NCBI RefSeq assembly: GCF_021026375.1
Contig: NZ_JAJNDB010000001.1
Coordinates: 1,240,001-1,304,000, forward strand
Origin: Actinomycetospora endophytica
Lineage (GTDB): Bacteria > Actinomycetota > Actinomycetes > Mycobacteriales > Pseudonocardiaceae
Length of the DNA stretch: 64,000 nucleotides
Direction of reading: 5' to 3'
In this document: positions 25,277 through 34,575 of the stretch, in pieces
Layout: every line of letters starts with the position of its first letter
Position numbering within the stretch: position 1 is the stretch's first letter
The notes under the pieces: model-generated
What the model saw: the letters and a program-made list of their open reading frames with translations, nothing else
Databases searched by the model: none
Told to the model about the DNA's origin: nothing
Program-made: the position numbers and the translations under genes

Positions 25277-26937
25277 CGGGCGCGCAGGTCGTGCAGCTGG
25301 TCGTGTTCGTGCTGCTGTTCGCCGCGGTGGCGGTCATGGGGTTCATGGCCAGCCGCTGGCGGCGTGCGGGCGATCCCGACCACCTCGACGAGTGGGGGCT
25401 CGGCGGGCGGCGGTTCGGCTCGTGGATCACGTGGTTCCTGCTCGGCGGTGACCTCTACACCGCCTACACCTTCGTCGCGATCCCGGCGCTGCTGTTCTCC
25501 TCCGGGGCGCTCGGCTTCTACGCGGTGCCCTACACGATCATCGCGTTCCCGCTGGTCCTGCTGCCGCTGCTGCGGTTGTGGTCGGTCTCGCGGGTGCACG
25601 GCTACGTGACCCCGGCCGACTTCGTCCGTGGCCGCTACGACTCGCCGGTGCTGGCGCTGGCGATCGCGATCACCGGGATCGTCGCGACGATGCCGTACAT
25701 CGCCCTGCAGCTCGCGGGGCTCGAGGCGGTGCTGCGCACCATCGGGCTCAACGGCTCCGGGTTCTGGGGCCACGCGCCGCTGTTCGTGGCGTTCGTGGTG
25801 CTCGCGGCCTACACCTACCAGTCGGGGCTGCGCGCGCCCGCGCTGATCGCGGTCGTCAAGGACGTCCTGATCTACGTCGTCATCATCGTGGCGATCATCT
25901 ACCTGCCCAGCAAGCTCGGCGGCTGGGGCGCGATCATCGACGCGGGGCAGGCCAAGCTCGCGAAGCCGTCCCCGACGACGGGTCAGCCCGCGGGCTCGAC
26001 GCTGCTCTCGGCGAACAACCAGCTCCAGTACGCCACGCTGGCCCTGGGCTCGGCGCTGGCGCTGTTCCTCTACCCGCACTCGGTCACCGGGGTGCTCTCG
26101 AGCTCGAGCCGCGCGACGATCCGCCGGAACATGACCGCGCTGCCGGCCTACTCGTTCCTGCTGGCCCTGCTCGCGCTGCTGGGCTACGTCGCGATCGCGG
26201 CGAAGACCCAGCCGATCGTCAACGGCTCGACCGGCAAGGCCGACTCCAACACCATCGTCCCGGCGCTGTTCGCCGGCCAGTTCCCGTCCTGGTTCGCCGG
26301 GGTCGCGTTCGCCGCGATCGGGATCGGCGCGCTGGTGCCCGCCGCGATCATGTCGATCGCCGCGGCGAACCTGTGGACCCGCAACATCTACAAGGAGTTC
26401 CTGCGCCGCGACGCCACCCCGCGCGACGAGGCCCGCCAGGCCAAGCTCGCGTCGCTGGTGGTCAAGGTCGGCGCGGTGCTGTTCATCGTCGGCGTCGACC
26501 CGCAGTTCTCGGTCGACCTGCAGCTGATCGGCGGCGTGATCATCCTGCAGACGCTTCCCGCCGTGGCGATCGCGCTCTACACCCGCTGGTTCCACCGCTG
26601 GGCGCTGCTCGCCGGCTGGGCGGTCGGGCTGATCTGGGGCATGATCATCCTCTACGGGATCCCGAACCCCGCTCAGGGCGGCAAGCAGCACTTCGGCGGG
26701 TCCGCGCTGGCGCTCGGCAAGCTGAACCTCTTCGGCTGGCACCCGTTCGGCGGCTCGATGGTGCAGATCTACGTCGGCGCGGTGGCGCTGATCGCGAACC
26801 TGGTCGTGGCCGTCGTCGTCACCCTCGCCCTGCGGGCCTACCGCTCGCCCGAGGGCGTCGACCACACCCGCGGGGCCGACTACCACGCGACGAAGGTCCC
26901 GGAGTCGACGACGCCGGACGTCGTCTCGTCGGTGTAG
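25273..26937 (+). CDS. mctP: sodium:solute symporter, probable monocarboxylate transporter (MctP-like)
   Basis: A 554-residue SSS-family permease with about 13 membrane segments. The early GGRRFGSWITWFLLGGDLYTAYTF and the later AAIMSIAAANLWTRNIYKEF are characteristic. The pairing with DUF3311 and the length match MctP-like carriers of acetate, propionate, lactate or pyruvate. It would feed the propionyl-CoA synthetase seen at 5340 and gluconeogenesis by the nearby pckG. A 17-bp hairpin (26959-27002) ends the unit. Substrate is inferred from context and family. Confidence 0.85.
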   Translation: MTGAQVVQLVVFVLLFAAVAVMGFMASRWRRAGDPDHLDEWGLGGRRFGSWITWFLLGGDLYTAYTFVAIPALLFSSGALGFYAVPYTIIAFPLVLLPLLRLWSVSRVHGYVTPADFVRGRYDSPVLALAIAITGIVATMPYIALQLAGLEAVLRTIGLNGSGFWGHAPLFVAFVVLAAYTYQSGLRAPALIAVVKDVLIYVVIIVAIIYLPSKLGGWGAIIDAGQAKLAKPSPTTGQPAGSTLLSANNQLQYATLALGSALALFLYPHSVTGVLSSSSRATIRRNMTALPAYSFLLALLALLGYVAIAAKTQPIVNGSTGKADSNTIVPALFAGQFPSWFAGVAFAAIGIGALVPAAIMSIAAANLWTRNIYKEFLRRDATPRDEARQAKLASLVVKVGAVLFIVGVDPQFSVDLQLIGGVIILQTLPAVAIALYTRWFHRWALLAGWAVGLIWGMIILYGIPNPAQGGKQHFGGSALALGKLNLFGWHPFGGSMVQIYVGAVALIANLVVAVVVTLALRAYRSPEGVDHTRGADYHATKVPESTTPDVVSSV

Positions 26938-26958
26938 GGGTCTCCCCGTTGATCAGGA

Positions 26959-27002
26959 GCACACCGGGCAGGTCCTACGGCGCGCGGACCTGCCGGGTGT
27001 GC
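26959..27002 (+). terminator. 17-bp hairpin after the symporter gene
   Basis: Arms 26959-26975 and 26986-27002 pair perfectly around a ten-base loop, 21 bases after the stop at 26937. The next gene has its own -10 box downstream of it. Confidence 0.85.
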
Positions 27003-27078
27003 CCCTCGACTGCGGGCAACGGATGATCCGGGCCGTGCCGCACCCGCCACCGAGCAACGCGCCCTACGATCACCCGCC

Positions 27079-28296
27079 ATGACCGTGGCCGGGATGGACG
27101 AGCCGTTCCTCCCCGCCTACGGGCACGGCACGCTCGCCGAGGTGATGCCGTCGGCGGCGGCGGCGCTCGACGTCGACGGGTTCAGCGACACCCTCGGCGT
27201 CGCGCGCCACCGCGGGGACGTCACCGCGGCCGGGGTGCTGCTCGTCGACGGCCTGGGCGCCGAGCTCCTCGCGTCGCACCCGCACGACGCCCCGGCCCTC
27301 AACGCGCTCGCGACCGCCCCGGACTCCCGCCGGCTGACCTCGTGCTTCCCCTCGACGACGGCCGTCAGCATCACCTCGCTGGGCACCGGGCTGGTCCCCG
27401 GGGCGCACGGCATCGAGGGCTACTCGATGGCCGTCCCGCCGCCCGCGGACCCCACGGCCGAGGCCGACCTCGTCCTGAACACCCTGCGCTGGTGCGCGCA
27501 CGGCGCCGTCGACCCGGTCGACCTGCTCGCCGACCTCCCGCCCGAGGACGTCCAGCCCGAGCCCACCGTGCTGCAGCGGGCGCTGCGGGCCGGGGTCGCG
27601 GTCACGCGGGTGGCACCGGAGATCCAGCGGCGCTCCGGGCTGACCCGGGCCGCGCTGCGCGGCGGACGGTTCCACGGGGTGTCGGCGCTCGGGGACCTGG
27701 CCGCGGAGTTCCTGCACGGGCTCGCGGTGGAGCCCGAGGAGCGTGCGCTCTGCTACGGCTACCACGGCGACCTCGACATGATCGGCCACCAGCACGGCCC
27801 GGGGAGCCTGCCGTGGCGGATGCAGCTCCAGATCGTCGACCGGCTCGTCGCGGCGATCGCGGAGTGCCTGCGCCCGGGCGCGGTGCTGCTCGTCGTCGCC
27901 GACCACGGGATGGTCGCGACCGACCGCGGCTGGCAGGTCGACATCGACACCAGTCCGGACCTGCTGACCGGGGTGCGCCGGCTCGCGGGCGAGACCCGGG
28001 TCCGGCACGTCCACGCCGCGGACGGCGCGGCCGGCGACGTCCTGGACACCTGGCGCGGCGAGCTGGACGGGAAGGCCTGGGTGATGGGACGCGAGGAGGC
28101 GATCGCGGCGGGCTGGTTCGGGCCGACCGTGACCGACGCGGCGCGCGGCCGGATCGGCGAGGTCGTGGCCGCCGCGCGGGGGAACTGGACGCTGGTCCGC
28201 TCGCGCATCGAGCCGCGGGAGACCGCGCTCGTCGGGCATCACGGGTCGCTGACCCCGGCAGAGCAGCTCGTGCCGCTGCTCGTGGCGCGTGGGTGA
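27079..28296 (+). CDS. alkaline-phosphatase-superfamily nucleotide pyrophosphatase/phosphodiesterase
   Basis: A 405-residue metal hydrolase of the NPP type. LLVDGLG provides the first metal Asp. CFPSTTAVSITSLGTG holds the Thr nucleophile, DLDMIGHQHG the next Asp/His set, and VADHGM and GHHGS the last ligands. No signal peptide is seen. It probably splits phosphodiester or pyrophosphate bonds of nucleotide-like compounds. A TACGAT box at 27065-27070 lies eight bases before ATG 27079, so the mRNA is likely leaderless. Confidence 0.85.
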   Translation: MTVAGMDEPFLPAYGHGTLAEVMPSAAAALDVDGFSDTLGVARHRGDVTAAGVLLVDGLGAELLASHPHDAPALNALATAPDSRRLTSCFPSTTAVSITSLGTGLVPGAHGIEGYSMAVPPPADPTAEADLVLNTLRWCAHGAVDPVDLLADLPPEDVQPEPTVLQRALRAGVAVTRVAPEIQRRSGLTRAALRGGRFHGVSALGDLAAEFLHGLAVEPEERALCYGYHGDLDMIGHQHGPGSLPWRMQLQIVDRLVAAIAECLRPGAVLLVVADHGMVATDRGWQVDIDTSPDLLTGVRRLAGETRVRHVHAADGAAGDVLDTWRGELDGKAWVMGREEAIAAGWFGPTVTDAARGRIGEVVAAARGNWTLVRSRIEPRETALVGHHGSLTPAEQLVPLLVARG

Positions 28297-28408
28297 CCGA
28301 TCACTGCGCCGTCGGGACGGATCCGCTCCGGCCTGTCGCATCCGGCGTGATCGCGCCATACGCTGCTTTCACGACGCGGTCGCGACGCCGCGGGGAGGGG
28401 TGGTGGGC

Positions 28409-28984
28409 ATGAACCGGCACGAGCACGAGGGCCCACCCATGGTCGACGTCGAGGCCGACGACGGGCCGTCGCGGCTCGTCCGTGTCCGCTCCTTCGTCGC
28501 GCACCACCCGCTGCTGCTCGGTGGGCCGCTCATCGCGGTCGCGATCGGGGCCGGATTCACCGACGCGCAGCAGAGCAGCGTGGTCTCGCTGGCCGCCGTC
28601 GTCGTCTTCATCGTCGTGCAGCTGTTCACCCTGGCCCACGACGACCGGCTGTGCCTGCGCTGCCTCGCCGAGAGCCCGGCCGACCCGGCGCGGGCGGTGG
28701 AGCGTCGTCGGCGCTGGCTGCGGCTCTTCCACTCGGCGACGACGGCGTCGGGGGTCGCGGTGCTCGTCGTCGTCGCGGCGGTCGGCGTCACCGCCGGGCT
28801 GCTGATCCGGCCCGGCTGGGGCGACCTCGTGCTGGTCCTGCCGCTGGGCACCATGGCCCTGACCGTCGTCCACCGCCGGATCGAGCCCTGGTGCCCGTAC
28901 TGCGGGTGGGGGCGCGACGACGACGGCGAGGACACCCCCGAGCCCACGCCGGATCCGGACGTCGCGGCGCCGCTGTCCCGCTGA
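28409..28984 (+). CDS. membrane protein with two CxxC motifs, unknown
   Basis: A 191-residue protein with about three to four membrane segments (LLLGGPLIAVAIGAGF; VVSLAAVVVFIVVQLF; GVAVLVVVAAVGVTAGLLI; LVLVLPLGTMALTVV). Two CxxC pairs, CLRC at 82-85 and CPYC at 162-165, lie outside the membrane segments and could together bind one zinc ion or be redox active. ATG 28409 has GGGGAGG upstream. Family not recognised. Confidence 0.65.
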   Translation: MNRHEHEGPPMVDVEADDGPSRLVRVRSFVAHHPLLLGGPLIAVAIGAGFTDAQQSSVVSLAAVVVFIVVQLFTLAHDDRLCLRCLAESPADPARAVERRRRWLRLFHSATTASGVAVLVVVAAVGVTAGLLIRPGWGDLVLVLPLGTMALTVVHRRIEPWCPYCGWGRDDDGEDTPEPTPDPDVAAPLSR

Positions 28985-29024
28985 GCACGTTTCCCGCGCC
29001 GCCGCCCGACCTATCCTGCGGGCC

Positions 29025-29456
29025 ATGAGCGACGAGCCCGCCCCCGACGACGAGCCCGCCCCCGACGACGAGCCCCCGGCCGACGTCGCCGAGCTCGCCG
29101 GCCGGGTCTTCGAGATGGCCCGTACCGGCGACGCCGCGAGCCTGGCGACCTACGTCGACGCCGGCGTCCCGGTGAACCTCACGAACGACTCCGGGGACAC
29201 GCTGGTCATGCTCGCGGCGTACCACGGTCACGCCGAGGCGGTCCGGGCGCTCGTCGCGCGGGGTGCGGACGTCAACCGGCTCAACGACCGCGGCCAGTCC
29301 CCGGTCGCCGGCGCGGTGTTCAAGGGTGAGGACGACGTGGTGCGTGCGCTCGTGGACGGCGGCGCCGACCCGGTGGCCGGTCACCCGACGGCCGTCGACA
29401 CCGCCCGGATGTTCGGGCGCGAGGACCTCCTGACGGTGCTCTCGCCACCGATGTGA
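29025..29456 (+). CDS. ankyrin-repeat protein
   Basis: A 143-residue soluble protein. The N-terminus contains a repeated EPAPDD hexapeptide encoded by an 18-base tandem DNA repeat. About three ankyrin repeats follow from residue 30 (SGDTLVMLAAYHGHAEAVRALVARGADVNRL is the clearest, seen as GDTLVMLAAYHGH then ALVARGADVN). Such small ankyrin proteins bind partner proteins; the partner is unknown. TATCCT at 29012-29017 lies seven bases before ATG 29025 (leaderless pattern). It lies 77 bases upstream of the AhpD-like selenoprotein. Confidence 0.85.
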   Translation: MSDEPAPDDEPAPDDEPPADVAELAGRVFEMARTGDAASLATYVDAGVPVNLTNDSGDTLVMLAAYHGHAEAVRALVARGADVNRLNDRGQSPVAGAVFKGEDDVVRALVDGGADPVAGHPTAVDTARMFGREDLLTVLSPPM

Positions 29457-29533
29457 ATCGCACACAACCTCGTCGTAACAAACCTTCCTGACCATCGGAA
29501 CCCGTCAGCTGATCCCGACAGGAAGGTGCCCCC

Positions 29534-30127
29534 GTGGCCCGCGTACCGCTCCCGAACCCCGACGACCCCGGGCTCGACCCGCACGCCAGGGCCCTGCTGG
29601 AGTCGGTGGCCGACGCCCAGCCGGAGGTGGGCGTGCTCAACGTCCACCGCGCCCTGGCCAACCACCCGACGGCGATGGAGCAGCTCTTCACGTTCCTGGA
29701 GACCGTGTACTTCCAGAACTCGCTGCCGACCACGCGTCAGCGGGAGCTGCCGTACCTGACCAGTGCGGTCGCCAACAACTGCTTCTATTGAACGCCGACC
29801 CACGTGGTGCTCGGTCGAGCATCGGGGTTGACCGACGAGGAGATGTCGCACCTCCTCGACGACCCGCTCCCGGAGGGCATGTTCTCGCCCGCCGAGGCAG
29901 CGATCATCGTGTTCGCGCGGACATCCACCTGGATGCAGCCGATCACCGATGAGATCTACGCGAACCTGCAGGAGCACTTCGACACGAAGCAGATCATGGA
30001 GATCTCCTTCACCGTGGGACTGGATCAGCTGATCAGCCGGTTCCACGCCACCGTGCGGACGGATCTCGACGGCGTGACCGCCGAGGCGACGAACGCCTGC
30101 GCGGTGCGGATCCCGGACGCACCCTGA
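29534..30127 (+). CDS. AhpD-like/carboxymuconolactone-decarboxylase-family protein, probable selenoprotein (TGA = Sec86)
   Basis: Read through one in-frame TGA (29789-29791), this is a 197-residue CMD/AhpD protein. AhpD proteins have the site E-x11-C-x2-C-x3-H, used for thiol-disulfide and peroxide chemistry. Here Glu71, Cys83, TGA at 86 and His90 fit it exactly, with TGA at the second, attacking cysteine. The frame continues after TGA with good family sequence (TPTHVVLGRASGLTDEEM) and no other defect to the stop at 30127. Eight base pairs with a GGTC loop follow 21 bases after the TGA, as in a bacterial SECIS. GTG 29534 has GGAAGG upstream. The alternative is a recent nonsense mutation. No selA, selB, selC or selD gene is present in this window, so the call depends on the rest of the genome. 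Confidence 0.75.
29805..29824 (+). promoter_or_regulatory. SECIS-like hairpin for selenocysteine insertion
   Basis: Bases 29805-29812 pair with 29817-29824 (eight pairs, two of them G-T), and the loop 29813-29816 is GGTC. The loop begins 21 bases after the TGA. In E. coli fdhF the SelB-binding hairpin also has a GGUC loop, about 18 bases after UGA, and bacterial SECIS loops start with G at about 16-37 bases. The hairpin lies inside the coding frame, as in all bacterial SECIS elements. Confidence 0.7.
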
Positions 30128-30253
30128 TGGAGCCGGCGTCGGTGGGTGCCGCGGCGGCATCCACCGGCTGCCCTCCCCGGTCAGAAGTCCACGACTCAAG
30201 GTCCGGGCCGGGCGGCCGGAATGACCGGCCGGGGCGGTCGCGTTGGCACCGAC

Positions 30254-31282
30254 ATGGGCATCCCGATCTCGGTTCTCGATCTCTCGCCGATCCCCTCCGG
30301 CACGCCCGCCTCGCAGGCCCTGCACGACACCGTCGAGCTCGCCCGCACCGCCGAGGCGGCCGGTTACCGGCGGTACTGGCTCGCCGAGCACCACAACATC
30401 GCGAGCGTCACGAGCTCGAGCCCCGAGGTGATGATCTCGGCGGTGGCGTCCGCGACGAGCACCATCCGGGTCGGCTCCGGCGGGATCATGCTGCCCAACC
30501 ACAGCCCGCTGAAGGTCGCCGAAACCTTCCGAGCGCTGAACGGCCTCTTCGCGGACCGCATCGACCTCGGGCTCGGCCGAGCGCCGGGGACCGACCCGCG
30601 CACCGCGATCGCGCTGCGCCGCTCCCACCAGGCGTTGACCGCGGACGACTTCCCCGACCAGTTCGCCGAGCTGCGCGGCTACGTCGACGGCTTCGACCCC
30701 GAGCACCCGTTCCGCGGGATCGTGGCGCTTCCCGACGACGTCCCGCTGCCGCCGGTGTGGATCCTCGGGTCCAGCTACTACGGCGCCCAGGCGGCCGCGG
30801 CGTTCGGGACCGGATTCGCCTACGCCGGGCACTTCGGCGGCGCGGACGCCGGCGAGGCCACGCGGATCTACCGCGAGGGCTTCCGCCCGAGCGAGGGCTC
30901 CGGCGCGCAGGAGCCGCACGTCATCCTCGGCGCGGCCGCGATCGCCCACCCCGACGCCGAGCGCGCCCAGCAGCTCGGCCGCGCGAACGCGCTGTCGATG
31001 GCGCGCCTGCGCACCGGCACCCCGGGCCCGCTGCCCAGCCCCGAGGAGGCCGCCGCGCACGACTGGAGCGCCGCCGAGGAGCGCGTCGCGCAGGGCATGG
31101 CGAGCAAGGTGTCGGTGGGCACGCCGGAGGAGGTCGCCGAGGACCTGATGCGCAAGGCCCGCGAGGCCGACGCCGACGAACTGATGATCACGACGGCGAT
31201 CCACGACGGTGCCGAGCGCCGGCAGTCGCTGCAGCTGGTCGCGGAGGCCCTGGGTGCCTTGCGGCTCGTGAGCACAAATTGA
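30254..31282 (+). CDS. luciferase-like (LLM class) flavin-dependent oxidoreductase, MsnO8 family
   Basis: A 342-residue FMN/F420-type monooxygenase-like barrel. The N-terminal [12 protein letters not shown] and [12 protein letters not shown] are the typical MsnO8 signature. [19 protein letters not shown] and [11 protein letters not shown] follow. ATG 30254 fits the usual N-terminus. The stop TGA (31280-31282) lies inside the core of palindromic element copy 2, so the last nine residues (GALRLVSTN) are encoded by that element and are not part of the family fold. Substrate unknown. Confidence 0.85.
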   Translation: MGIPISVLDLSPIPSGTPASQALHDTVELARTAEAAGYRRYWLAEHHNIASVTSSSPEVMISAVASATSTIRVGSGGIMLPNHSPLKVAETFRALNGLFADRIDLGLGRAPGTDPRTAIALRRSHQALTADDFPDQFAELRGYVDGFDPEHPFRGIVALPDDVPLPPVWILGSSYYGAQAAAAFGTGFAYAGHFGGADAGEATRIYREGFRPSEGSGAQEPHVILGAAAIAHPDAERAQQLGRANALSMARLRTGTPGPLPSPEEAAAHDWSAAEERVAQGMASKVSVGTPEEVAEDLMRKAREADADELMITTAIHDGAERRQSLQLVAEALGALRLVSTN

Positions 31283-31325
31283 TGCCGGAGCGTCAATTTG
31301 TGCTCACGAGCGCGGAGCGCACCTA
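31251..31325. repeat. palindromic stop-codon/terminator element, copy 2
   Basis: A 75-base inverted repeat of the same family as 5269-5342 and 57635-57710. The core arm GTGAGCAcaaATTGA pairs with TCAATttgTGCTCAC. Its right edge CTA (31323-31325) is the TAG stop of pntB on the minus strand. The left edge reads TGGGTGC instead of TAGGTGC and is out of frame with the upstream gene, which therefore runs into the element and stops at TGA in its core. Confidence 0.85.
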
Positions 31326-32726
31326 CAGGGCCGAGATGATGTCCTCGACCCGCTGCTTCGCGTCCCCGAAGATCATCGAGGTGGCCTCCTTGAAGAACAG
31401 CGGGTTCTGCACCCCGGCGTAGCCGACCGCCATGGAGCGCTTGAACACGATGACGTTCTCGGCCTCCCACACCCGCAGCACCGGCATGCCGGCGATGGGG
31501 CTGTTGGGGTCCTCCTCGGCGGCCGGGTTGACGGTGTCGTTCGCCCCGATGACCAGGACGACCGACGTCTCCGGGAAGTCGTCGTTGATCTCGTCCATCT
31601 CGAGGACGATGTCGTAGGGGACCTTCGCCTCGGCGAGCAGCACGTTCATGTGCCCCGGGAGGCGCCCGGCCACCGGGTGGATGCCGAAGCGCACCTCGAC
31701 GCCCTTGTCCCGCAGCTTGCTCGTCAGTTCGGCGACCGGGTACTGCGCCTGCGCCACCGCCATGCCGTAGCCAGGGGTGATGATGACGGACGAGGCCTGC
31801 CGCAAGAGCTCCGCGACCTCCTCGGCCTGGACCTCGTGGTGCTCACCCTCGACGTCGGCGGCGGTCCCCGACTCCACCCCGAAGCCGCCGGCGATCACCG
31901 CGATGAACGAGCGGTTCATCGCGGTGCACATGATGTAGGAGAGGTACGCACCGGAGGAGCCGACGAGCGCCCCGGTGACGATCAGGAGCGTGTTGTCGAG
32001 CAGGAAGCCCGACGCCGCGGCCGCCCAGCCCGAGTAGCTGTTGAGCATCGACACGACGACCGGCATGTCGCCGCCGCCGATCGAGGCGACGAGGTGCCAC
32101 CCGAGCGCCAGCGCCACCGCGGTGAGCGCGATGATCACGCCGAGCCCGGGCGAGATCGTGAACGCCACGGTGAGCCCGACGAAGGCGACCAGCGCGCCGA
32201 GGTTCAGCACGTTCTTGCCCGGCAGGCTCAGCGGGCGTGACTTCATCCGCCCGGAGAGCTTGCCGAACGCGACGATCGAGCCGGTGAACGTCACCGCGCC
32301 GATGAACACGCCGACGCCGACCTCGACCGAGTGGATGCCGAGCAGCTCGGCCGGCACCTCGGTCTGCGCGGGGCCGACCGCCTCGACCTCGAGGTAGCCG
32401 TTCCAGCCGACGAGCACGGCCGCCAGCCCGACGAACGAGTGCAGCAGCGCGATCAGCTCGGGCATGCCGGTCATCTCGACGACCCGGGCCCGCCAGAGCC
32501 CGATCGCGCCACCGATCACGAAGCCGCCCAGCAGCAGGGCGATCGCCCCGGCCTGGAGCGACTGCGCCACCTCGACCACGGTCGCCACCAGCGCGATCGC
32601 GATCCCGGCGATGCCGTAGACGACACCCGCCCGCGCCGTCTCGTGCTTGGACAGGCCCGCGAGGCTCATGACGACGAGCAGCGCGGCGACGATGTAGGCG
32701 GCGGTCGCCGCGGTCTGCGGGTTCAC
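31323..32726 (-). CDS. pntB: proton-translocating NAD(P) transhydrogenase subunit beta
   Basis: A 467-residue membrane subunit. About nine hydrophobic segments fill residues 1-270. The C-terminal NADP(H)-binding domain III begins near 285 ([29 protein letters not shown]) and includes [25 protein letters not shown] and [12 protein letters not shown]. It uses the proton gradient to make NADPH from NADH. Start GTG 32726 overlaps the pntA stop (GTGA). The stop TAG comes from palindromic element copy 2. Confidence 0.95.
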   Translation of the reverse strand: MNPQTAATAAYIVAALLVVMSLAGLSKHETARAGVVYGIAGIAIALVATVVEVAQSLQAGAIALLLGGFVIGGAIGLWRARVVEMTGMPELIALLHSFVGLAAVLVGWNGYLEVEAVGPAQTEVPAELLGIHSVEVGVGVFIGAVTFTGSIVAFGKLSGRMKSRPLSLPGKNVLNLGALVAFVGLTVAFTISPGLGVIIALTAVALALGWHLVASIGGGDMPVVVSMLNSYSGWAAAASGFLLDNTLLIVTGALVGSSGAYLSYIMCTAMNRSFIAVIAGGFGVESGTAADVEGEHHEVQAEEVAELLRQASSVIITPGYGMAVAQAQYPVAELTSKLRDKGVEVRFGIHPVAGRLPGHMNVLLAEAKVPYDIVLEMDEINDDFPETSVVLVIGANDTVNPAAEEDPNSPIAGMPVLRVWEAENVIVFKRSMAVGYAGVQNPLFFKEATSMIFGDAKQRVEDIISAL

Positions 32727-34270
32727 TGCGCCGCCTTCGGGTCGGTGGTGAACATCGAGAGCATCCGGCGGGTCACGGCGAAGCCGCCGACGATGTTGAT
32801 GCTGGCCAGCACGATCGCGATCCCCGCGAGGATCGAGACGACGAGGCTGTGCTTCCCGAACTGCAGCAGCGCGCCGACGATCACGACGCCGGAGATGGCG
32901 TTGGTGACCGACATCAGCGGCGTGTGCAGGGCGTGGTGGACCTTGCCGATCACGTAGTAGCCGATCACCACGGCGAGCACGAACACCGTGAGGTTGACGG
33001 CGAGCTCGGCCGGGGCGAACGCGGTCGCCACGAACAGCAGCGCGAGCCCGACCGCGATCGCCCCGTAGCGCCAGGCGGGCGAGCGGGGCTCCTTGGGCTC
33101 CGGCTCGGGCTCCGGCTCCTTGGCCTCCGCCGCGGCCGGGGCCGCCGAGACCTGCACCGGGGGCGGCGGCCACAGGACCTCGCCGTCGTGGGCCACGGTC
33201 ATCCCGCGCTGCACCGTGTCCTCGAGGTCGAGGACCAGCTGACCGTCCTTCTCCGGCGTCAGCAGCTTCATGAGGTTGACCAGGTTCTGGCCGTAGAGCT
33301 GGCTCGCCTGCGTCGGCAGCTTCGTCGCGAGGTCGGTGTCGCCGAGGATCGTCACCTGGTTGTCGGTGACGACGACCTCGTCGGGCCGCGAGCCCTCGAC
33401 GTTGCCGCCGCTGCCCGCCGCCATGTCCACGACGACGCTGCCCGGCTTCATCGCCGCGACGTCGGCGGCGGTGATCAGCCGCGGCGCGGCCTTCCCGGGG
33501 ATCAGGGCCGTGGTGATGACGATGTCGACGTCGGCGGCCTGCTCGGAATAGATCTCAGCGGCCCGCCGATCGTAGGCCTCGGAGGTGGCCTTCGCGTAGC
33601 CGTCGGAGGACTTCTCGGCCTCCTCGCCCTCGACGACGACCTCGAGGTACTCCCCGCCGAGCGAGCCGACCTGGTCGGCGACCTCGGGGCGGGGGTCGGT
33701 CGCACGGACGACCGCACCGAGCGACGAGGCCGCCCCGATCGCGGCGAGGCCCGCGACCCCGGCGCCCGCCACCAGGACCTTCGCCGGCGGCACCTTGCCC
33801 GCCGCGGTGATCTGCCCGGTGAAGAAGCGCCCGAAGTGGTTCGCCGCCTCGATCACCGCGCGGTAGCCCGCGATGTTGGCCATCGAGCTGAGCACGTCGA
33901 GCGACTGTGCCCGGGAGATGCGGGGCACCGCGTCCGTGGCCAGCACCGTGATGCCGCGGCCGGCCAGGTCCTCGACCAGGTCGGAGTTCTGGGCCGGGCC
34001 GACGCGACAGACCAGCGTCGCGCCCTCCTGGAGCCGTGCGAGGTCGTCCGGGGGCGGCGTGTTGATCGCGAACACCACCTCCGCGCCCCAGGGGTCGCCG
34101 AGCTCCGCCCCGGCCTCGGTGTAGGCCTCGTCGGGGAACGACGAATCCTCCCCCGCCCCCGGCTCGACGATCACCGACCAGCCCAGCTTCTGCAGCCCCG
34201 CCACCGTGGTGGGGGTGGCCGCCACCCGCGTCTCGTGGTCCCGGGTCTCCCGGGGGACACCGATGCGCAC
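32723..34270 (-). CDS. pntA: NAD(P) transhydrogenase subunit alpha (fused, with membrane part)
   Basis: A 515-residue alpha subunit. Residues 1-370 form the NAD(H)-binding domain I ([57 protein letters not shown]). A Glu/Pro linker ([11 protein letters not shown]) follows, then about four membrane segments to the end. This is the fused E. coli-like form, not the split PntAa/PntAb. GTG 34270 opens the normal N-terminus and AGAGG lies upstream. It is divergent from the nitrate reductase gene, whose product pathway consumes reduced cofactor. Confidence 0.95.
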   Translation of the reverse strand: MRIGVPRETRDHETRVAATPTTVAGLQKLGWSVIVEPGAGEDSSFPDEAYTEAGAELGDPWGAEVVFAINTPPPDDLARLQEGATLVCRVGPAQNSDLVEDLAGRGITVLATDAVPRISRAQSLDVLSSMANIAGYRAVIEAANHFGRFFTGQITAAGKVPPAKVLVAGAGVAGLAAIGAASSLGAVVRATDPRPEVADQVGSLGGEYLEVVVEGEEAEKSSDGYAKATSEAYDRRAAEIYSEQAADVDIVITTALIPGKAAPRLITAADVAAMKPGSVVVDMAAGSGGNVEGSRPDEVVVTDNQVTILGDTDLATKLPTQASQLYGQNLVNLMKLLTPEKDGQLVLDLEDTVQRGMTVAHDGEVLWPPPPVQVSAAPAAAEAKEPEPEPEPKEPRSPAWRYGAIAVGLALLFVATAFAPAELAVNLTVFVLAVVIGYYVIGKVHHALHTPLMSVTNAISGVVIVGALLQFGKHSLVVSILAGIAIVLASINIVGGFAVTRRMLSMFTTDPKAAQ

Positions 34271-34536
34271 CCTCGCGCCACCTCTCGTCAGGCCGTCCCG
34301 CTCCACGGCTGCTGAGTCGCTCCGCAACCGTCCGGCGGAGGTTAACCGCCGCCCCACCTCAGGAGTGTGATCCACGCCTCGTTCTTCCAGGCTGAACGAT
34401 CGAGATGACGCGCGCCGCACGACCTGGACGTTCAGCGCCAGAACGAGACCCACGTCACTCCTGTTCCGGTGCGCGTGGCCCGGCTCGCACCCCGGTACGC
34501 CGTGCACACGGTGGCTCGCCCAGCTGTAGCGCCCGT

Positions 34537-34552
34537 GTCATCTCCCGGAAAC
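34537..34552 (+). promoter_or_regulatory. weak candidate GlnR half-box in the 305-base gap between pntA and nasC
   Basis: GTCAT, six bases, GAAAC resembles one half of the actinobacterial GlnR site (GTNAC-n6-GAAAC), the nitrogen regulator known to switch on nas and nir genes. It lies 24 bases before the nasC start. Only one half-site is convincing. The rest of 34271-34575 shows no gene. Confidence 0.3.
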
Positions 34553-34575
34553 GCCTCGCACGGAACGTGGGCCCC

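Noticed and set aside
29534-29791. Reading the first part of the AhpD-like gene as an 85-residue complete protein, or as a pseudogene
   Set aside because: The stop is at the catalytic Cys codon, the frame continues intact, and a SECIS-like hairpin follows. Kept as the alternative if no Sec machinery exists in the genome.
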